Part shown: one piece after another, positions 29,389 through 37,291 of the stretch
How positions within the stretch are numbered: position 1 is the first letter of the stretch
How the letters are laid out: each line of letters begins with the position of its first letter
DNA from: Kitasatospora cinereorecta
Lineage (GTDB): Bacteria > Actinomycetota > Actinomycetes > Streptomycetales > Streptomycetaceae
DNA: 64,000 nt
Assembly: GCF_024172095.1 (NCBI RefSeq)
Contig: NZ_JAMZDX010000002.1
Location: 62,001-126,000 of the forward strand
Direction of reading: 5' to 3'
The notes under the pieces: model-generated
The model's database searches: none
Told to the model about the DNA's origin: nothing
The model's input: the letters and a program-made list of their open reading frames with translations, nothing else
Position numbers and translations under genes: made by a program

Positions 29389-30243
29389 CTACTTCAGGAG
29401 TCGCGACAGTCTTCGGTCGGCCAGTACCCGCCCGCCGGTCTGGCAGGTCGGGCAGTACTGGAGCGAGGAGTCGGCGAAGTTCACCGAGCGGACGGTGTCC
29501 CCGCACACCGGGCAGCGCTCGCCGGCCCGCCCGTGCACGGCCAGCCCGGCCTTCTTCTCGGCCTTGAGTCCGCCCGGCGGCGCGGCCCGGGCGTGCTCCA
29601 GCGCCCGGTGCAGCACCTGCCCGATCGCGGCGTGCAGCCGGGCAAGCTGCTCCTCGTCGAGCGAGGCGGCCATCGCGTACGGCGAGAGCTTTGCGCTGTG
29701 CAGGACCTCGTCGGAGTAGGCGTTGCCGATGCCGGCCAGCGCGGTCTGGTCGGTGAGGAAGGTCTTCAGCCGCTGCCGGGCGGCGCGGGTCAGCTCGGCG
29801 AGCTGCTCGGGCGTGGCCGCCAGGGCGTCGACGCCGAGCCGGGCGATGCCGGGGACCTGCTGCGGGTCGGCGACCACGTACGCGGCCAGCCGCTTGGTGG
29901 TGCCCTGCTCGGTGATGTCGAAGCCGGAGCCGTCGTCGAGGACGAGCCGCAGGGCGAGCGGTCCGCGCCGGCTCGGCGGCTTTGCCGGGAACGACTCCCG
30001 CGGGTGCACCCAACCGGCCCGGGCGAGGTGCAGCACCAGGTGCGGCCCGCCCGCGGTCGCCAGGTCGAGGAACTTGCCGTACCGGCCGACCTCGGCGACG
30101 GCCCGGCCGAGCAGCGCCTGCACCGGCGGGTCGAAGGTCTTGAGCACCTGGACGGAGAGCACGTCCACGCGGGCGAGGGTGCGGCCGGCGCAGGCGGCGG
30201 TCATGCGCTCGGCCAGCGCTTGCACTTCGGGCAGCTCGGGCAC
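29389..30243 (-). CDS. Fpg/Nei family DNA glycosylase/AP lyase
   Basis: Base-excision repair enzyme, 284 residues, removing oxidised bases and nicking the site. Start GTG 30243 gives VPELPEVQALAERM, placing the catalytic Pro2 and Glu3 correctly. Lys56-like GKFLDL, the H2TH helix GIGNAYSDEVLHSAKL, and the C-terminal zinc finger CPVCGDTV...SLQYCPTCQTGG with DRRLSRLLK (Arg contacting the lesion) are all present. The upstream 21 codons of open frame are not part of the protein. This is one of several paralogs usual in actinobacteria; whether it prefers 8-oxoG or pyrimidine lesions is unclear. Confidence 0.92.
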   Translation of the reverse strand: MPELPEVQALAERMTAACAGRTLARVDVLSVQVLKTFDPPVQALLGRAVAEVGRYGKFLDLATAGGPHLVLHLARAGWVHPRESFPAKPPSRRGPLALRLVLDDGSGFDITEQGTTKRLAAYVVADPQQVPGIARLGVDALAATPEQLAELTRAARQRLKTFLTDQTALAGIGNAYSDEVLHSAKLSPYAMAASLDEEQLARLHAAIGQVLHRALEHARAAPPGGLKAEKKAGLAVHGRAGERCPVCGDTVRSVNFADSSLQYCPTCQTGGRVLADRRLSRLLK

Positions 30244-30446
30244 CCGGCCAGTGTCACCCGGCAGGCCCAGGCGCACCCCCCGACGCGCCGCCATTCGGTC
30301 GAGCATCGGTCAAGTACCAGTCATGTCTTTGGTGTTGACTGATGACGCGCTCCCTTGACGGTCCCATGTCATTCCGTCACCATCGGCTGGGCGCGCGCCT
30401 CCTCCACCCGTCCTGCCAGCCCCCACGGACCCCCGGGAGGACAGTC

Positions 30447-31793
30447 ATGCGACTGCCCCGACGCGGACGGCCGGCCCTCGCCGTCGCCGCCCTGCTCTCG
30501 CTCGCCCTCGCCTCACCGCTCACCACCCAGTCCGCCGCCGCCCACCCCGCCGCCCCCGCTCCGGTCGCGCCCGCGGCCGCCGACGAGACGGTCCACCAGT
30601 ACGCCGTCGACGGCCCGAGCTCCGTCGCCGACCGCACCGCGGTCGCCGCCACCGGCGCCTCCATCGACGAGGTGGACGCCCGCTCGCTGGTGGTCAGCGC
30701 CAACGCCGCCGAACTGCTGCGGCTGCGCACGCTCGGCTGGCGGCTCACCGAGCTGCCCGACCCCGAGCAGTCCCCGCAGCTGAGCCCCACGCCGTACGAC
30801 TTCCCGAGCAAGGACTCGGCGTACCACAACTACGCCGAGGCCACCGCCGACATCAACGCGATGGTCGCCGCCCACCCGGCCATCATGAGCAAGCAGGTGA
30901 TCGGCACGTCCTACGAGGGCCGGGACATCCTCGCGATCAAGGTCAGCGACAACGTCGCCACCGACGAGAACGAGCCCGAGGTGCTGTTCACATTCCACCA
31001 GCACGCCCGCGAGCACCTCACCGTCGAGATGGCGCTCTACCTGCTGCACGAGTTCGGCGACAAGTACGCCACCGACCCGCGGATCGCGAACATCGTCAAC
31101 AGCCGGGAGATCTGGATCGTCCCCGACCTCAACCCGGACGGCGGCGAGTACGACATCGCCACCGGCAACTACCGCAGCTGGCGCAAGGACCGCCAGCCCA
31201 ACAGCGGCAGCCGGTACGTGGGCACCGACCTCAACCGCAACTGGGACTACAAGTTCGGCTGCTGCGGCGGCTCCTCCGGCTCCACCTCCAGCGAGACCTA
31301 CCGCGGCAGCGGACCGGAGTCGGCGAAGGAGACCAAGGTGGTCGCCGACTTCGTCCGCACCCGGGTGGTCGGCGGCAAGCAGCAGATCACCGCGGCCATC
31401 GACTTCCACACCTACAGTGAGCTGGTGCTCTGGCCGTTCGGCTGGACCACCGCGGACACCGCGGCCGGCATGACCGCCGACGAGGCCAACACCTTCGCCA
31501 CCTTCGGGCGGACGATGGCCGCCACCAACGGCTACACCCCCGAGCAGTCCAGCGACCTGTACATCACCGACGGGTCGATCGACGACTGGCTGTGGGGCGC
31601 GCACAAGGTGTTCGCGTACACCTTCGAGATGTACCCGACCTCCAGCAGCGGCGGCGGCTTCTACCCGCCCGCCTCGGTGATCAACAGGGAGACCTCGCGG
31701 GACCGGGAGGCGGTGCTGCTCCTGCTGGAGAACGCCGACTGCATGTACCGGGCCATCGGCAAGCAGCAGCAGTACTGCGGCATCCCGAGCTGA
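30447..31793 (+). CDS. Secreted M14 zinc carboxypeptidase
   Basis: A 448-residue secreted metallocarboxypeptidase. The signal peptide [20 protein letters not shown] ends at the AAAHP region near residue 34; a pro-region of about 90 residues follows. The zinc ligands are His186 and Glu189 in HAREH and His321 in [14 protein letters not shown]; substrate Arg/Asn lie in DLNRNW, and the catalytic Glu394 is in [23 protein letters not shown] matches the Streptomyces carboxypeptidase T/SG type. ATG 30447 has GGGAGGACAGTC; an ATG 105 bases earlier has none. It should degrade external proteins for nutrition. Confidence 0.95.
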   Translation: MRLPRRGRPALAVAALLSLALASPLTTQSAAAHPAAPAPVAPAAADETVHQYAVDGPSSVADRTAVAATGASIDEVDARSLVVSANAAELLRLRTLGWRLTELPDPEQSPQLSPTPYDFPSKDSAYHNYAEATADINAMVAAHPAIMSKQVIGTSYEGRDILAIKVSDNVATDENEPEVLFTFHQHAREHLTVEMALYLLHEFGDKYATDPRIANIVNSREIWIVPDLNPDGGEYDIATGNYRSWRKDRQPNSGSRYVGTDLNRNWDYKFGCCGGSSGSTSSETYRGSGPESAKETKVVADFVRTRVVGGKQQITAAIDFHTYSELVLWPFGWTTADTAAGMTADEANTFATFGRTMAATNGYTPEQSSDLYITDGSIDDWLWGAHKVFAYTFEMYPTSSSGGGFYPPASVINRETSRDREAVLLLLENADCMYRAIGKQQQYCGIPS

Positions 31794-31842
31794 GCTAGGG
31801 TACGGGCGACACTGCACCACTCAGAAGGAGTATGGGTTCCGT

Positions 31843-32052
31843 ATGGACATCGACAAGGCCAAGGCGGCGTTCGACCGTTTCGACGTGAACGGCGACGGCT
31901 TCATCTCGCCGGAGGAGTACTCCAAGGTCATGGCCGAGATGGGCGACCCGTACGTCACCGTGCCGATGGCGCAGGCCGTGATCGCCAAGTCGGACACCAG
32001 CCAGGACGGACTGCTCTCCTGGGACGAGTTCGTGGCGGCCCAGCAGGGCTGA
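31843..32052 (+). CDS. Small EF-hand calcium-binding protein
   Basis: A 69-residue protein with two EF-hands. Loop 1, Asp14-Val-Asn-Gly-Asp-Gly-Phe-Ile-Ser-Pro-Glu-Glu25, and loop 2, Asp51-Thr-Ser-Gln-Asp-Gly-Leu-Leu-Ser-Trp-Asp-Glu62, both have the 1,3,5,7,9,12 ligand pattern. This resembles CabB/CalD-type streptomycete calcium proteins thought to buffer Ca2+ or regulate morphogenesis. The ATG at 31843 is 12 bases after AAGGAG; an earlier ATG at 31832 is out of frame. A hairpin follows the stop. Confidence 0.92.
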   Translation: MDIDKAKAAFDRFDVNGDGFISPEEYSKVMAEMGDPYVTVPMAQAVIAKSDTSQDGLLSWDEFVAAQQG

Positions 32053-32067
32053 CGCCCCGCCCGCACC

Positions 32068-32101
32068 CGGGCCCGGCCCCCCGCTCCGGGGGCCGGGCCC
32101 G
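32068..32101. terminator. Perfect 14-bp hairpin between convergent genes
   Basis: Arms CGGGCCCGGCCCCC and GGGGGCCGGGCCCG around the 6-base loop CGCTCC. It lies 15 bases after the EF-hand stop and 25 before the opposing stop, so it can serve both genes. Confidence 0.85.
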
Positions 32102-32125
32102 ACGCACGTCCGGCCGCCGCGGCCG

Positions 32126-33901
32126 TCAGCGCTCCTCGGGCTGCCCGAGCAGCGCCCCGAGGCCCTCCCGGCTCGCCGCGACCACCACCTGCTCGCCCTC
32201 GCGCAGCAGCCGGTCCGGCCGCGGCCGCCAGCGCGGCTCCCGGCGCAGGGCGCCCGCCTCACCCGCAGGCCGTACCGCGAGGATCCGCAGGCCGCCGGCC
32301 CGCTCGGCCTCGGCGACCGTGCGCCCGCACAGCTCGGGATGGCCGGCCACGTCCACCGCAGCGAGCAGCACCACCCGGCGGCCGACCGCGATCGCGCCGA
32401 GCACCTCACGGCCCATCATCGCGGCGCCGAAGGCCGGGGCGGAGAGGAAGGAGACGCTGTGGCTGCGGGTCTCCGCCTCGGGGTAGGAGTCGCGCAGCGC
32501 CCGGTAGAGCTCGGTGGCGAAGTCGTCGTCGAACAGGCCCAGCACCACCCGCAGCCCCGGGTTGGTCTCGCGGGCCAGCACCGCCGCCTCCAGGTTGGCG
32601 CTGTCCCCGGTGAGCGCGATCAGCGCCGAGGCGCGGCCGATCCGGGCGGCCTCCAGCACCCCGTCCTGGGTGGCGTCGCCGAGTACGACGGGCACCCCGT
32701 ACGCGCGGGCGCGGGCCACGCCGCGGGCGCTCGGGTCGCTCTCCACGCAGACCACCGGGAGGTCCAGGTCCCAGAGCTGGTCGAGCACCCGGCTGCCGAC
32801 CCGGCCGAGGCCGAGCAGCACCACGTGGCCGGAGATCCGGCGCGGCGGGCGGCGCAGGGTGCTGGCGGCCCGGAAGGTGCCGAGCGCCTCCAGGGCGAGC
32901 GCGGTCAGCAGCGGCATCAGCAGCAGTCCGCTGACCGCGGTGAGGATCTGCAGGACCTTGCGGGCCGGTACGTCGTCGGTGGCCGGGTCGGCGATGGCGA
33001 TCACGTCGAGGACGGCGAGGTAGGCGGTGTGCAGCGGGCTCTCACCGGTCAGCGCCGCGGTCAGCCCGGCAAAGGCGAGCAGCAGGGCGGCGAGTGAGCC
33101 GAGCGCCCAGCGCAGCCGCGGGGAGAACAGGGCGGCGAACGGGAGTTCCGCCAGGCCCGGCAGGCGGCGCCGGCGGCGGCCTGGCTCGGTGGCGCCGCCG
33201 AGCATCTCCAGCACCAGCCGGCGGCTCTCGACCGGCCCCGGCAGCAGCTCCGGCGCCTCGGCGGGGCGTCCGGCGGGCAGGGCGGCCAGGGTGGCCAGCT
33301 CGGTGCCGGTGGCCTGCCGGCCGGCCGCCACCTCGGTCGCCCGCAGCAGCCTGCCGTCCACGTGCACCACCTGGCCGCCGCCGGTCACGGCCGCGGCCAC
33401 CAGGGCGGGCGCGGCGGTCGCCGAGGTGGAGAGCACGGTGGTGGAGGCAGCCTGCTCGCGGGCGGTGGCGGTGCGGTCCAGCAGCAGGCCGACCCGGCGG
33501 CCGAGTTTGCGGTTGTAGACCCGCAGCACCAGGCGGATGCGCGGGTTGAGGCGCCGGGCGCGCAGCGCGGCCTGGATGTTCTGCTGGTCGTCCGGCCCGG
33601 TCAGGGCCAGCGCGGCGGCCTCCCGCACCCCGGCCGCGGAGAGCGCCTCGGAGGTCAGTCCGGCCGCCTCGACCACCCGGACCTCGGGGTGCCGCTCGGC
33701 CAGCGCCGCCAGCTGCGGACCGTGCCCGGCCGCGAGCGAGGGCGCCAGCACGGTGACGGGCCGTCCGTACACGGTGGCCAGTTCCAGCGCCAGCCGGTGG
33801 GTGAGGGCGTCGTCGCCGCAGACCAGCATCGCTGCGGCGGGGGCGGGCGCGGTGCCGGGCTGGGCGGGCAGGGCGGCGGTCTGCGGACGGGTGGGTGACA
33901 T
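32126..33901 (-). CDS. Double-RCK membrane protein with non-canonical pore region
   Basis: A 591-residue NAD-binding membrane protein. An N-terminal RCK/Rossmann unit (MLVCGDDALTHRLALELATV, residues 25-44) and RCK-C-like region extend to about 245; two membrane helices at 265-284 and 315-340 flank LAVLDVIAIADPATDD; a second Rossmann unit starts at HVVLLGLGRVGSRV (GLGRVG 364-369) and ends with an RCK-C domain (LLREGEQVVVAA). This RCK-2TM-RCK order recalls ligand-gated K+ channels, but no TVGYGD filter is present. A paralog lies at 56268-58037. Start ATG 33901; upstream open frame is unsupported. Confidence 0.82.
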   Translation of the reverse strand: MSPTRPQTAALPAQPGTAPAPAAAMLVCGDDALTHRLALELATVYGRPVTVLAPSLAAGHGPQLAALAERHPEVRVVEAAGLTSEALSAAGVREAAALALTGPDDQQNIQAALRARRLNPRIRLVLRVYNRKLGRRVGLLLDRTATAREQAASTTVLSTSATAAPALVAAAVTGGGQVVHVDGRLLRATEVAAGRQATGTELATLAALPAGRPAEAPELLPGPVESRRLVLEMLGGATEPGRRRRRLPGLAELPFAALFSPRLRWALGSLAALLLAFAGLTAALTGESPLHTAYLAVLDVIAIADPATDDVPARKVLQILTAVSGLLLMPLLTALALEALGTFRAASTLRRPPRRISGHVVLLGLGRVGSRVLDQLWDLDLPVVCVESDPSARGVARARAYGVPVVLGDATQDGVLEAARIGRASALIALTGDSANLEAAVLARETNPGLRVVLGLFDDDFATELYRALRDSYPEAETRSHSVSFLSAPAFGAAMMGREVLGAIAVGRRVVLLAAVDVAGHPELCGRTVAEAERAGGLRILAVRPAGEAGALRREPRWRPRPDRLLREGEQVVVAASREGLGALLGQPEER

Positions 33902-33973
33902 GCCGTCAGTCTGCCGGGTGCCGATCACGGATGATCGACCGGGCCCCCTCGGACCGCTCTCGATCGATGCGCT

Positions 33974-33991
33974 AAGTTGTCTGTACAACTT
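33974..33991. promoter_or_regulatory. Perfect palindromic operator candidate AAGTTGT-N4-ACAACTT
   Basis: Arms AAGTTGT and ACAACTT around CTGT, in the 133-base divergent gap before the EamA gene (start 34035) and the double-RCK gene (start 33901). TTGTCTGTACAA resembles GntR-family sites. It is the only AT-rich patch in the gap. Confidence 0.55.
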
Positions 33992-34034
33992 TGGCCTCGA
34001 ATGGCTCAGGACCCGGATCCTCGGAGGTGGCCCC

Positions 34035-34874
34035 GTGGTGGTGCTCGTCGTGCTGGCCGCAGCCCTGCTGCACGCCGTGTGGAACGCCCTGGCCCACGGC
34101 GCGACCGACAAGCTGGCCGGCGTCGCCGTGATGAACTGCGCCATCCTCGGCACCGGCCTGCTGATGACCACGGCCGTCCCACTGCCCGGCCGGGCCGCCC
34201 TGCCCTACCTGGCCTGCTCGGCCGCCCTCCAGGTCGGCTACCAGCTGATGCTGGCCCGGGCCTACCGGCTGGGCGACTTCGGGCAGATGTACCCGATCGC
34301 CCGCGGCACCTCGCCGATGGTGGTCGCGCTGATCTCGGTCACCCTGCTCGGCCGCACCCTGCCGTTCGGGCAGTCGGCCGGGGTACTGGTGATCTCGCTC
34401 GGCCTGGCCGGACTGGCGCTGGCCGGCGGGATACCCGGCCGCGCCCAGCTGCCCGCGCTCACCGCCGCGCTCGCCACCGGCACCCTGATCGCCGCGTACA
34501 CCGTGGTGGACGGCACCGGCGTCCGCCGGGCCGCCTCGGTCGGCGGCTACATCGCCTGGATGTTCGTCGTCCAGGCGATCGCCGTCCTCGCGGTCGCCTT
34601 CGCGGTCCGCGGCCGCACCCTGCTCACCGTCGACCGCGGCAGCTGGGCGCCCGGCCTGGCCGGCGGGGTGATGTCACTGACCGCGTACGGCCTGGTGGTG
34701 TGGGCCCAGTCGTACGGCGAACTGGCGACCATCGCCGCGCTGCGCGAAACCAGCATCGTCATCGCCGCGCTGATCGGCGCGATCGTCTTCCGGGAGAGGC
34801 TCGGCCGGCTCCGGCTGGCGGCCAGTGCCACCGTCCTGACGGGAATCGCCGTGCTGCAGCTCACGCACGGCTGA
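34035..34874 (+). CDS. EamA/DMT-family transporter
   Basis: A 279-residue drug/metabolite transporter with about 10 hydrophobic segments, beginning VVLVVLAAALLHAVWNALAHG and ending in the second EamA repeat FRERLGRLRLAASATVLTGIAVLQL. The LHAVWN motif at residue 12 marks the subgroup. Start GTG 34035 follows GGAGGTGG; the open frame runs in from far upstream as antisense of the double-RCK gene. The shikimate dehydrogenase-like gene follows 30 bases later on the same strand. Substrate is unknown. Confidence 0.85.
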   Translation: MVVLVVLAAALLHAVWNALAHGATDKLAGVAVMNCAILGTGLLMTTAVPLPGRAALPYLACSAALQVGYQLMLARAYRLGDFGQMYPIARGTSPMVVALISVTLLGRTLPFGQSAGVLVISLGLAGLALAGGIPGRAQLPALTAALATGTLIAAYTVVDGTGVRRAASVGGYIAWMFVVQAIAVLAVAFAVRGRTLLTVDRGSWAPGLAGGVMSLTAYGLVVWAQSYGELATIAALRETSIVIAALIGAIVFRERLGRLRLAASATVLTGIAVLQLTHG

Positions 34875-34904
34875 CCAGGGGTTACGTCCCGCTATGCTGA
34901 CGCC

Positions 34905-35723
34905 ATGTCCGCACAGATCACCAAGGACACCCGGCTGTGCATGTCGCTCGCGGCCCGGCCCGGCAACTTCGGAACCCGCTTCCACAACTACCTCTACCGC
35001 GCGCTGGACCTGGACTTCGTCTACAAGGCCTTCACCACCCAGGACCTGCCGGCCGCGATCGGCGGCGTCCGGGCCCTGGGCATCCGCGGCTGCGCGATCT
35101 CGATGCCGTTCAAGGAGGACGTGATCGCCCTGGTCGACGAGCTCGACCCGTCGGCCGCCGCGATCCGCTCCGTCAACACGATCGTCAACGACGACGGCCA
35201 CCTGCACGCCTACAACACCGACTACCTCGCCCTGCGCGAGTTGCTCACCCTGCACCGGGTGCCGACCGACTCGGTCTTCGCGCTGCGCGGCAGCGGCGGG
35301 ATGGCCAAGGCGGCCGTGACCGCGCTGAGCGACGCCGGCTACCGCAACGGCACCGTGGTCGCCCGCAACGAGGAGGCCGGCCGGGACCTGGCGGACGCGC
35401 ACGGCTACGCCTGGCGCTCGGAGCCCGGCGAGTTGCGCGCCGACCTGCTGGTCAATGTGACGCCGATCGGCATGACCGGCGGTCCGGAGGCCGAGGACCT
35501 GGCCTTCCCGGCGGAGGCCGTGGCCGCCGCCGAGACCGTGTTCGACGTGGTGGCGCTCCCGGTGGAGACCCCGCTGATCCGCACCGCGCGGGCGGCGGGA
35601 CGCAAGGTGATCACCGGGGACGAGGTGCTGGTCCGGCAGGCGCTGGAGCAGTTCGTGCTCTACACCGGCGTCCGCCCGGACGGGGAGCTGGTGGCCGAGG
35701 CGGCGGGCTTCGCCCGGTCCTGA
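34905..35723 (+). CDS. Shikimate 5-dehydrogenase-like enzyme
   Basis: A 272-residue NAD(P)-dependent shikimate dehydrogenase-family protein. Substrate-binding MSLAARPGNFGTRFHNYLY replaces the canonical GxPxxHSxSP, while the catalytic Lys sits in SMPFKEDVIALVDE and Asp in NTDYLAL (near residue 105). The nucleotide fold GSGGMAKAAVTALSDAGY follows. This resembles the diverged SDH-L group rather than housekeeping AroE, so its substrate may not be shikimate. ATG 34905 is six bases after TATGCT (34893-34898) without a ribosome-binding site, implying a leaderless message. It is cotranscribed or adjacent to the EamA exporter. Confidence 0.87.
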   Translation: MSAQITKDTRLCMSLAARPGNFGTRFHNYLYRALDLDFVYKAFTTQDLPAAIGGVRALGIRGCAISMPFKEDVIALVDELDPSAAAIRSVNTIVNDDGHLHAYNTDYLALRELLTLHRVPTDSVFALRGSGGMAKAAVTALSDAGYRNGTVVARNEEAGRDLADAHGYAWRSEPGELRADLLVNVTPIGMTGGPEAEDLAFPAEAVAAAETVFDVVALPVETPLIRTARAAGRKVITGDEVLVRQALEQFVLYTGVRPDGELVAEAAGFARS

Positions 35724-35742
35724 CGCCGCGTGCGGCCCGGAT

Positions 35743-35793
35743 CGCCCGCCACAGCGGGCGGCCGGGCCGACCCGGGACGGCGGGTCGGCCCGG
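35743..35793. terminator. Tandem hairpins between convergent genes
   Basis: Two stems: CGCCCGC-CACA-GCGGGCG (35743-35760) and a perfect 12-bp stem with arms CCGGGCCGACCC/GGGTCGGCCCGG (35762-35793). They separate the shikimate dehydrogenase-like gene from cvnD, which end on opposite strands. Confidence 0.8.
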
Positions 35794-35800
35794 GTGCGGC

Positions 35801-36370
35801 TCAGCCCGCCGCGGCCAGGGCCCGGTCGCGGACCCGGTCGAGGAGCGCCAGCAGGACCTCCTTGCTGGAGGCCCGGTCGCGCACGTCGCACAGCACCACC
35901 GGCACCGTCGGGTCCAGGTCGAGCGCCGCCCGCACCTCGTCCGGCGTGCAGTCGCGGCGCCCGTGGAAGCAGTTGACGCCCACCGCGAACGGGATGCCGC
36001 GCTGCTCGAAGAAGTCGACCGCGGCGAAGCTGCTCTCCAGCCGGCGGGTGTCGGCCAGCACGATCGCGCCGAGCGCGCCCAGCGACAGGTCGTCCCACAT
36101 GAACCAGAAGCGGAACTGCCCGGGCGTGCCGAACAGGTAGAGCACCAGGTCGTCCCGGACCGTGATCCGGCCGAAGTCCATCGCCACCGTGGTGGTGGAC
36201 TTCGAGCGGATGCCCTCCAGGCTGTCGACGCCGACGCTGGCCTGGGTGATCCGCTCCTCGGTCTGCAGCGGCTCGATCTCGCTGACCGAGCCGACCATGG
36301 TGGTCTTGCCCACGCCGAAGCCGCCGGCGACCAGGATCTTGACCGCGCCCGGCACCAGGCCGGCGATCAT
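35801..36370 (-). CDS. cvnD: Conservon GTP-binding protein CvnD
   Basis: A 189-residue Ras-like GTPase of a streptomycete conservon: P-loop GGFGVGKT at 16-23, Walker-B/G3 region LYLFGTPGQFRFWFMWDDL, and LADTRRLESSFAAVDFFE. It is the effector GTPase of the CvnA-D membrane signalling complex. The start ATG 36370 is separated from cvnC by 115 bases, larger than the usual overlap; the gap contains a perfect 8-bp hairpin. No cytochrome P450 gene follows, although some conservons have one. Confidence 0.93.
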   Translation of the reverse strand: MIAGLVPGAVKILVAGGFGVGKTTMVGSVSEIEPLQTEERITQASVGVDSLEGIRSKSTTTVAMDFGRITVRDDLVLYLFGTPGQFRFWFMWDDLSLGALGAIVLADTRRLESSFAAVDFFEQRGIPFAVGVNCFHGRRDCTPDEVRAALDLDPTVPVVLCDVRDRASSKEVLLALLDRVRDRALAAAG

Positions 36371-36429
36371 GCGGCGAGCTCCATCGGAAGATCAGCTCCT
36401 CGGCTGAGAGGTTGTGCGTTCACGGGGTA

Positions 36430-36449
36430 CCGTCACCGGCGGGTGACGG
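36430..36449. promoter_or_regulatory. Hairpin in the cvnC-cvnD gap
   Basis: Arms CCGTCACC and GGTGACGG around GGCG. Located in the 115-base gap inside the conservon. It could attenuate or stabilise the cvnD part of the message, or mark a separate promoter; the sequence does not decide. Confidence 0.4.
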
Positions 36450-36485
36450 CGGGGTTCGTGGTCCGGGCCGTGGTCCACGTCCCGG

Positions 36486-36863
36486 TCAGAGCCTGCGGAC
36501 GCCGTCGATGACGGCCTGCACCAGCGCCAGGTCCGGCGCCTCGGCGAGCGGTACGGGGGCCCGGGTGAGCACCAGCGAGGCGTCCGCGAGGTCGCCCAGC
36601 AGCACCTTCACCACGCTGACCGGCAGGTCCAGCTGGGCGGCGATCTCGGCCACCGCGAGCGGCCGGTCGCGGCACAGCCCCAGGATCGTGGCCGGCTCCG
36701 GCGCCATCCGGGAGGTGTCGCGGTCCGGGTCCGCGGTGACCACCAGGGTGATCAGCGAGAAGTCGGTCCGCCCGGAGGCGGTGCGCCCGCCGGTGATGGC
36801 GTAAGGGCGGACGAGATGCCCCGCGTCCCGGTCGAACCACGCGTCCTCGGACTCCATGGTCAC
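36486..36863 (-). CDS. cvnC: Conservon DUF742 protein CvnC
   Basis: A 125-residue DUF742 protein: VRPYAITGGRTASGRTDFSLITLVVT at the N-terminus and a C-terminal winged-helix-like EPATILGLCRDRPLAVAEIAAQLDLPVSVVKVLLGDLADASLVL. DUF742 is the third subunit of conservons. It overlaps cvnB by four bases (GTGA) and probably starts at GTG 36863; ATG 36857 is also possible. Confidence 0.92.
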   Translation of the reverse strand: MTMESEDAWFDRDAGHLVRPYAITGGRTASGRTDFSLITLVVTADPDRDTSRMAPEPATILGLCRDRPLAVAEIAAQLDLPVSVVKVLLGDLADASLVLTRAPVPLAEAPDLALVQAVIDGVRRL

Positions 36864-37291
36864 GCACCGTCACCCGCGAGGCCCAGGCCGGCGTCGCTGC
36901 GCGGCGCGGCGGTCAGGTACTGGCCGACCTGCTTGACCAGCATGTTGATCTCGTACGCCATCAGGCCGGCGTCGACCTCCTCGGTGGTCAGCACCGCCAG
37001 CCGGGCGCCCTGCCCGGCGGTGGTGACGAACAGGAAGAGGCGGTCCATCTCGACCACGGTCTGCCGGACGGTGCCGCCGTCGAAGCGGTGGCCGACGCCG
37101 CGGGCCAGGCTCTGCAGGCCGGAGGCGACGGCCGACAGGTGCTCGGCGTCCGCGCGGTCGAGCTGCCTCGACATGCCGACCAGCAGGCCGTCCTCGGACA
37201 GCACGATCGCGTGCCGGGTCTCCGGGACCCGGGACACCAACTCGTCGAGAAGCCAGTTGAGATCGCGCTGGGTGTCGGTGGGCTGGGTCAT
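36860..37291 (-). CDS. cvnB: Conservon Roadblock/LC7 protein CvnB
   Basis: A 143-residue Roadblock/LC7 domain protein: LNWLLDELVSRVPETRHAIVLSEDGLLVGMSRQL followed by HLSAVASGLQSLARG and LFVTTAGQGARLAVL. In conservons this subunit likely modulates the GTPase partner. Its ATG overlaps the cvnA stop (ATGA) and its stop overlaps cvnC, so translation of A-B-C is coupled. Confidence 0.94.
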   Translation of the reverse strand: MTQPTDTQRDLNWLLDELVSRVPETRHAIVLSEDGLLVGMSRQLDRADAEHLSAVASGLQSLARGVGHRFDGGTVRQTVVEMDRLFLFVTTAGQGARLAVLTTEEVDAGLMAYEINMLVKQVGQYLTAAPRSDAGLGLAGDGA

